23,900 bases of DNA from JACCTH01 sp050741915 (GTDB taxonomy: Bacteria > Actinomycetota > Acidimicrobiia > Spongiisociales > ZC4RG35). The stretch is taken from contig JBOGEX010000010.1 in the NCBI GenBank assembly GCA_050741915.1, forward strand, positions 1 through 23,900. The letters are read 5' to 3'. The position numbers were made by a program, and so were the translations under genes. The notes under the pieces were generated by a model, which worked only from the letters and a program-made list of their open reading frames with translations, searched no databases and had not been told where the DNA came from. Each line of letters opens with the position of its first letter. The stretch's first letter is position 1. Below are positions 21,372-23,900 of this stretch, one piece after another.

Positions 21372-22530
21372 ATGAGTGGATGGTTTCGCCTGGGACCGGG
21401 GAGCGGCGCAGCCAGATCGAGTTGGCAATCCCGATGCAGATCGAGAAGTTGAGGAACGAAGAACCGCCCGCGCTCATGAAGGGCAACGGCAGTCCAGTCA
21501 CCGGCATGATGCCGATGGTCATGCCGACGTTCACGAGGACGTGGAAGGCGAAGATCGAGGCAATACCCATCGCCAAGAGCGCCCCGAAGCGATCGCGAGC
21601 CGCCCCGGCAATAACGAGCAGACGCCACACGATGACGAGGAAGGCGGCGATGACGAGGATGCCGCCGACGAATCCGAGCTGCTCTCCCACTGCAGTGAAG
21701 ATGAAGTCCGTTCCCTGCTCGGGCACGTATTGGAAGTTCGTCTGCTGACCCTGGAAGAGGCCCTTGCCGGTGAGCTGACCGGACCCGACGGCGAGGAGGC
21801 TCTGGCGCAGATTCCAGCCTATCCCGGTCGGGTCGAGGGTGGGAGTGATGAGGACCCGAATCCGATCGAGCTGATAGGACTTCAGCAACCCGAACTGGAA
21901 GATGGCCATCCCCGCCGCCAGGCCCACACCCGAGACCACCAAAGCCTGACGAGCCGAGATTCCGGCACCGAAGAGCAAGACGACGAGCAGGAAGGCGAAG
22001 ATCATCATCGTCCCCAAGTCAGGCTGAAGGAATATCAGGGCGGCCGGAATCACCATGATTATCAGGGCTTGGAGGATGCGGGTCCACTCCAGCCGGGCGG
22101 CCGGCCGCGCCAGGATCGCCGCCAGTGTTATGAGGGAAGCAGTCTTCGAGAACTCCGAGGGCTGTAGTTGAAAGAAGCCGAGGTCGTACCAACGCTGCGC
22201 GCCCTTGACGGCCGGAAAGAGGAAGACGGCGGCGAGCAACACGATCATTCCCCCGTAGACGATGTGAGCAAGGTGGCGGAATTCCCGATAGTCGAAAAAC
22301 GAGAAGACTCCCACGAGGATCAGGCCGGCCGCAACGAAGATCATCTGCCTTTCCATCGAGAAGGAGGCGGGAAGGTTGTTGCGTTCCAGGCCGACCCTAG
22401 TCGCCGAGTAGATCATCAAAAGACCCATGAGCGCCAACGTGACCGAGGCAATGATCAGGACACGGTCGGGCGAGTTGCGCCTTCGATCCGATACGGCTGG
22501 TGGAGCGTCGGGACGGGCGAGAAGGGTCAT
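21370..22530 (-). CDS. rodA: SEDS peptidoglycan glycosyltransferase RodA
   Basis: RodA polymerises glycan strands for cell elongation together with PBP2. From ATG 22530 the protein has 386 residues and about ten membrane helices. SEDS motifs are visible: FFQLQPSEFSK, FLQPDLGTMMIF, the long extracytoplasmic loop ending GLFQGQQTNFQYVPEQGTDFIF, and the C-terminal GLPLPFMSAGGSS. Its ATG shares a base with the mrdA stop (TGATG), so the pair is translationally coupled. The frame is open about 44 codons upstream, but that part overlaps mrdA and has no homology. Confidence 0.97.
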   Translation of the reverse strand: MTLLARPDAPPAVSDRRRNSPDRVLIIASVTLALMGLLMIYSATRVGLERNNLPASFSMERQMIFVAAGLILVGVFSFFDYREFRHLAHIVYGGMIVLLAAVFLFPAVKGAQRWYDLGFFQLQPSEFSKTASLITLAAILARPAARLEWTRILQALIIMVIPAALIFLQPDLGTMMIFAFLLVVLLFGAGISARQALVVSGVGLAAGMAIFQFGLLKSYQLDRIRVLITPTLDPTGIGWNLRQSLLAVGSGQLTGKGLFQGQQTNFQYVPEQGTDFIFTAVGEQLGFVGGILVIAAFLVIVWRLLVIAGAARDRFGALLAMGIASIFAFHVLVNVGMTIGIMPVTGLPLPFMSAGGSSFLNFSICIGIANSIWLRRSPVPGETIHS

Positions 22531-23900
22531 CAGTCGGCAGCCGCCCCTTCCACGATCGGAGTCGGGCTCTCCCCCATCAGGTACTGCATGATGTGACGGG
22601 CCACTGGAGCTGCCACTCGCCCACCGCTCCCACCTTCCTCGATCAGAACTGCGACTACCCACCGGGGTGAGTCGAGCGGGCCGGCTCCAACGAACCAGGC
22701 GTGGTTGTCGTTGTTGGCGATGGTCTGTCCGGTGCCGGTCTTGCCCCCCACTCGGTTGAGGCTTGATCCAAAGTCGCGGAAGGCTGCCGCGGCAGTGCCG
22801 GAGGTCACGACGCGGTTCATATCAGTTAGCAGTGATGAATACACCTCTGGACTGAGACCGACCTGTTCGCCTAATCCGCTGGGGCTTTGATAGGCAACCG
22901 AGCCGTCGCGATTGATCGCCCGAGAGACGACATGGGGCGTAAACGACTGACCCCCATTCACGAGCATTCCGTAGGCCTGGGCAAGCTGGAGGGGCGTCGA
23001 CGTGAGCTCGCCTTGCCCGATGGCGAAGTTCATCAGGTCTCCGCCCAAGAAGGGCCCCTCCGCCAGCTCGAGACGGCTCGGTTCCAAACGGGCGGGCGCG
23101 TCAGGATTTTCTAGTTGATACTCCTTCCACTCCTGGAAGAGCGCCCGATCGGGGACGATCCCGCCCGCCTCGCCGGTCAGGTCGATGCCAGTTCGCTCAC
23201 CGAATCCGAGGGAGCGGGCCCAGGTCTGAATGACGCTCTCCTGGTCGGTCAGCTTGTATTCACGCCAGGTTCCCAGAGCAATCGACCAGAAATAGATATT
23301 GCATGACTGTTCGAAGGCGCCATGGAGGTCCAGCCAACCTTTGTCACCCGTGTACCAGTCGTGAAAGACCTGCTGGCTTCCCTCCTCGAAGCCGGGTAAA
23401 CGAAGAGTCCCATTGCAGTGGACGAGGTCGTTGGCGGCGTCGACCTGATCGGGGAGGAGATCAGCCGGGAGGGGGAGGTTCTCCTCCTCGAAGGCAACAT
23501 AGGTAATGGCCTTGAAGGTCGAGGCAGGCGGATAGAGGCCGGCAATTACCAGATTGTTAAAAGCTTTCGAATCATTCAGAGCCGAGAAAGTGGTCGCATC
23601 GACCCCGCCGACGAAGAGCGAGGGGTCGAAGTCTGGGATCGATGCCAACGAGAGAATCTCGCCGTTGGTCACGTCGAGCACCACCGCCGCCGCCCGAAAC
23701 GCGTCATGGTTGACTTCGAGACCGTTGGCCCGATCCTCGTCCTTGACCTCGTTGGCCAGGAACAGACCGCTTTCCAGCGCCAGCTCGACCACTTCCTGCA
23801 ATCGCAGGTCGATCGTCAGGTAAAGCGACGCTCCCTGGATCGGGTCAACCGGTTCTGATTCCTCCAACACCTCGGACTGGCGATTGAGACGCAATTCGCC
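22530..23900 (-). CDS. mrdA: Penicillin-binding protein 2 (transpeptidase domain, 5' end outside the window)
   Basis: The visible part is the transpeptidase half of a class B PBP, the cross-linking partner of RodA. The active-site motifs are all present: SxxK as STFK (codons near 23520), SxN as SCN (near 23306), and KTG in GGKTGTG (near 22742). LYLTIDLRLQ, AAAVVLDVTNGEILSLASIPDFDP and GQGELTSTPLQLAQAY are family signatures. The frame continues to the window edge, so the membrane anchor and dimerisation domain lie beyond 23900. It is coupled to rodA by a TGATG overlap. The protein acts on the outer face of the membrane. Confidence 0.97.
   Translation of the reverse strand, partial: GELRLNRQSEVLEESEPVDPIQGASLYLTIDLRLQEVVELALESGLFLANEVKDEDRANGLEVNHDAFRAAAVVLDVTNGEILSLASIPDFDPSLFVGGVDATTFSALNDSKAFNNLVIAGLYPPASTFKAITYVAFEEENLPLPADLLPDQVDAANDLVHCNGTLRLPGFEEGSQQVFHDWYTGDKGWLDLHGAFEQSCNIYFWSIALGTWREYKLTDQESVIQTWARSLGFGERTGIDLTGEAGGIVPDRALFQEWKEYQLENPDAPARLEPSRLELAEGPFLGGDLMNFAIGQGELTSTPLQLAQAYGMLVNGGQSFTPHVVSRAINRDGSVAYQSPSGLGEQVGLSPEVYSSLLTDMNRVVTSGTAAAAFRDFGSSLNRVGGKTGTGQTIANNDNHAWFVGAGPLDSPRWVVAVLIEEGGSGGRVAAPVARHIMQYLMGESPTPIVEGAAAD

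Noticed and set aside
22531..22662. 44 extra N-terminal residues for RodA
   Set aside because: They overlap the mrdA 3' end out of frame; ATG 22530 gives a TGATG coupling and a normal N-terminus.

Overview
The window looks like chromosome from a high-GC Gram-positive bacterium, most likely an actinobacterium. An Acidimicrobiia-like lineage is my best guess, because of the block mrdA-rodA ... RNase E/G-rplU-rpmA-obgE-proB-proA and the presence of nadD and rsfS nearby, but I could not test this by phylogeny. Many starts are GTG or TTG. Several genes lack a Shine-Dalgarno site and instead carry a TANNNT hexamer 6-8 nt before the start codon, the geometry of leaderless actinobacterial mRNAs.

Layout. 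(1) Positions 1-2350 look like one end of an integrated mobile element next to the 3' end of a tRNA-Ala(GGC) gene. It carries a three-Cys-motif partner protein (TcmP-like), its DUF5131/Gp37-Gp68-type three-Cys partner in tail-to-tail orientation, and an excisionase-type helix-turn-helix protein. No integrase is visible. (2) Positions 2350-6270 are housekeeping and secreted functions: tRNA-Ala, rsfS, a CoA-binding protein, a secreted M28 aminopeptidase with a PA domain, nadD, and an M23/LytM-domain protein that seems to have lost its catalytic histidines. (3) Positions 6334-8429 hold two translationally coupled GAPDH genes. The second is a normal gap. The first keeps the fold signatures but has Asn in place of the catalytic Cys and has lost other ligand residues, so it looks like a pseudoenzyme. 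(4) Positions 8430-9037 are decayed DNA with a frameshifted membrane-protein remnant, followed by a 4-TM holin-superfamily membrane protein. (5) Positions 9366-14493 (minus strand) form a cox-like locus: MoxR/CoxD-type AAA+ ATPase, VWA/CoxE-type protein, a stand-alone receiver domain, and an orphan form-II-like molybdenum hydroxylase large subunit. No small (FeS) or medium (FAD) subunit is present. (6) Positions 14471-23900 (minus strand) hold core genes: proA, proB, obgE, rpmA, rplU, RNase E/G, tdk, rodA and the C-terminal part of mrdA (PBP2), which runs off the window.

How the genes work together. MoxR and VWA proteins of the CoxD/CoxE type are known to mature molybdenum hydroxylases, so the adjacent large subunit is their likely client. 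proB and proA make the first two steps of proline synthesis. mrdA and rodA form the elongasome glycan polymerase/transpeptidase pair. obgE, rplU, rpmA, rsfS and RNase E/G act on ribosomes and RNA.

The most unusual signals are: the dead GAPDH paralogue fused by an ATGA overlap to a live one; an 11-bp palindrome AACCC(A/T)GGGTT that occurs four times, always between genes; a 27-bp operator-like dyad before the Mo-hydroxylase gene; the degenerate LytM protein; and the integrase-less element end at tRNA-Ala.
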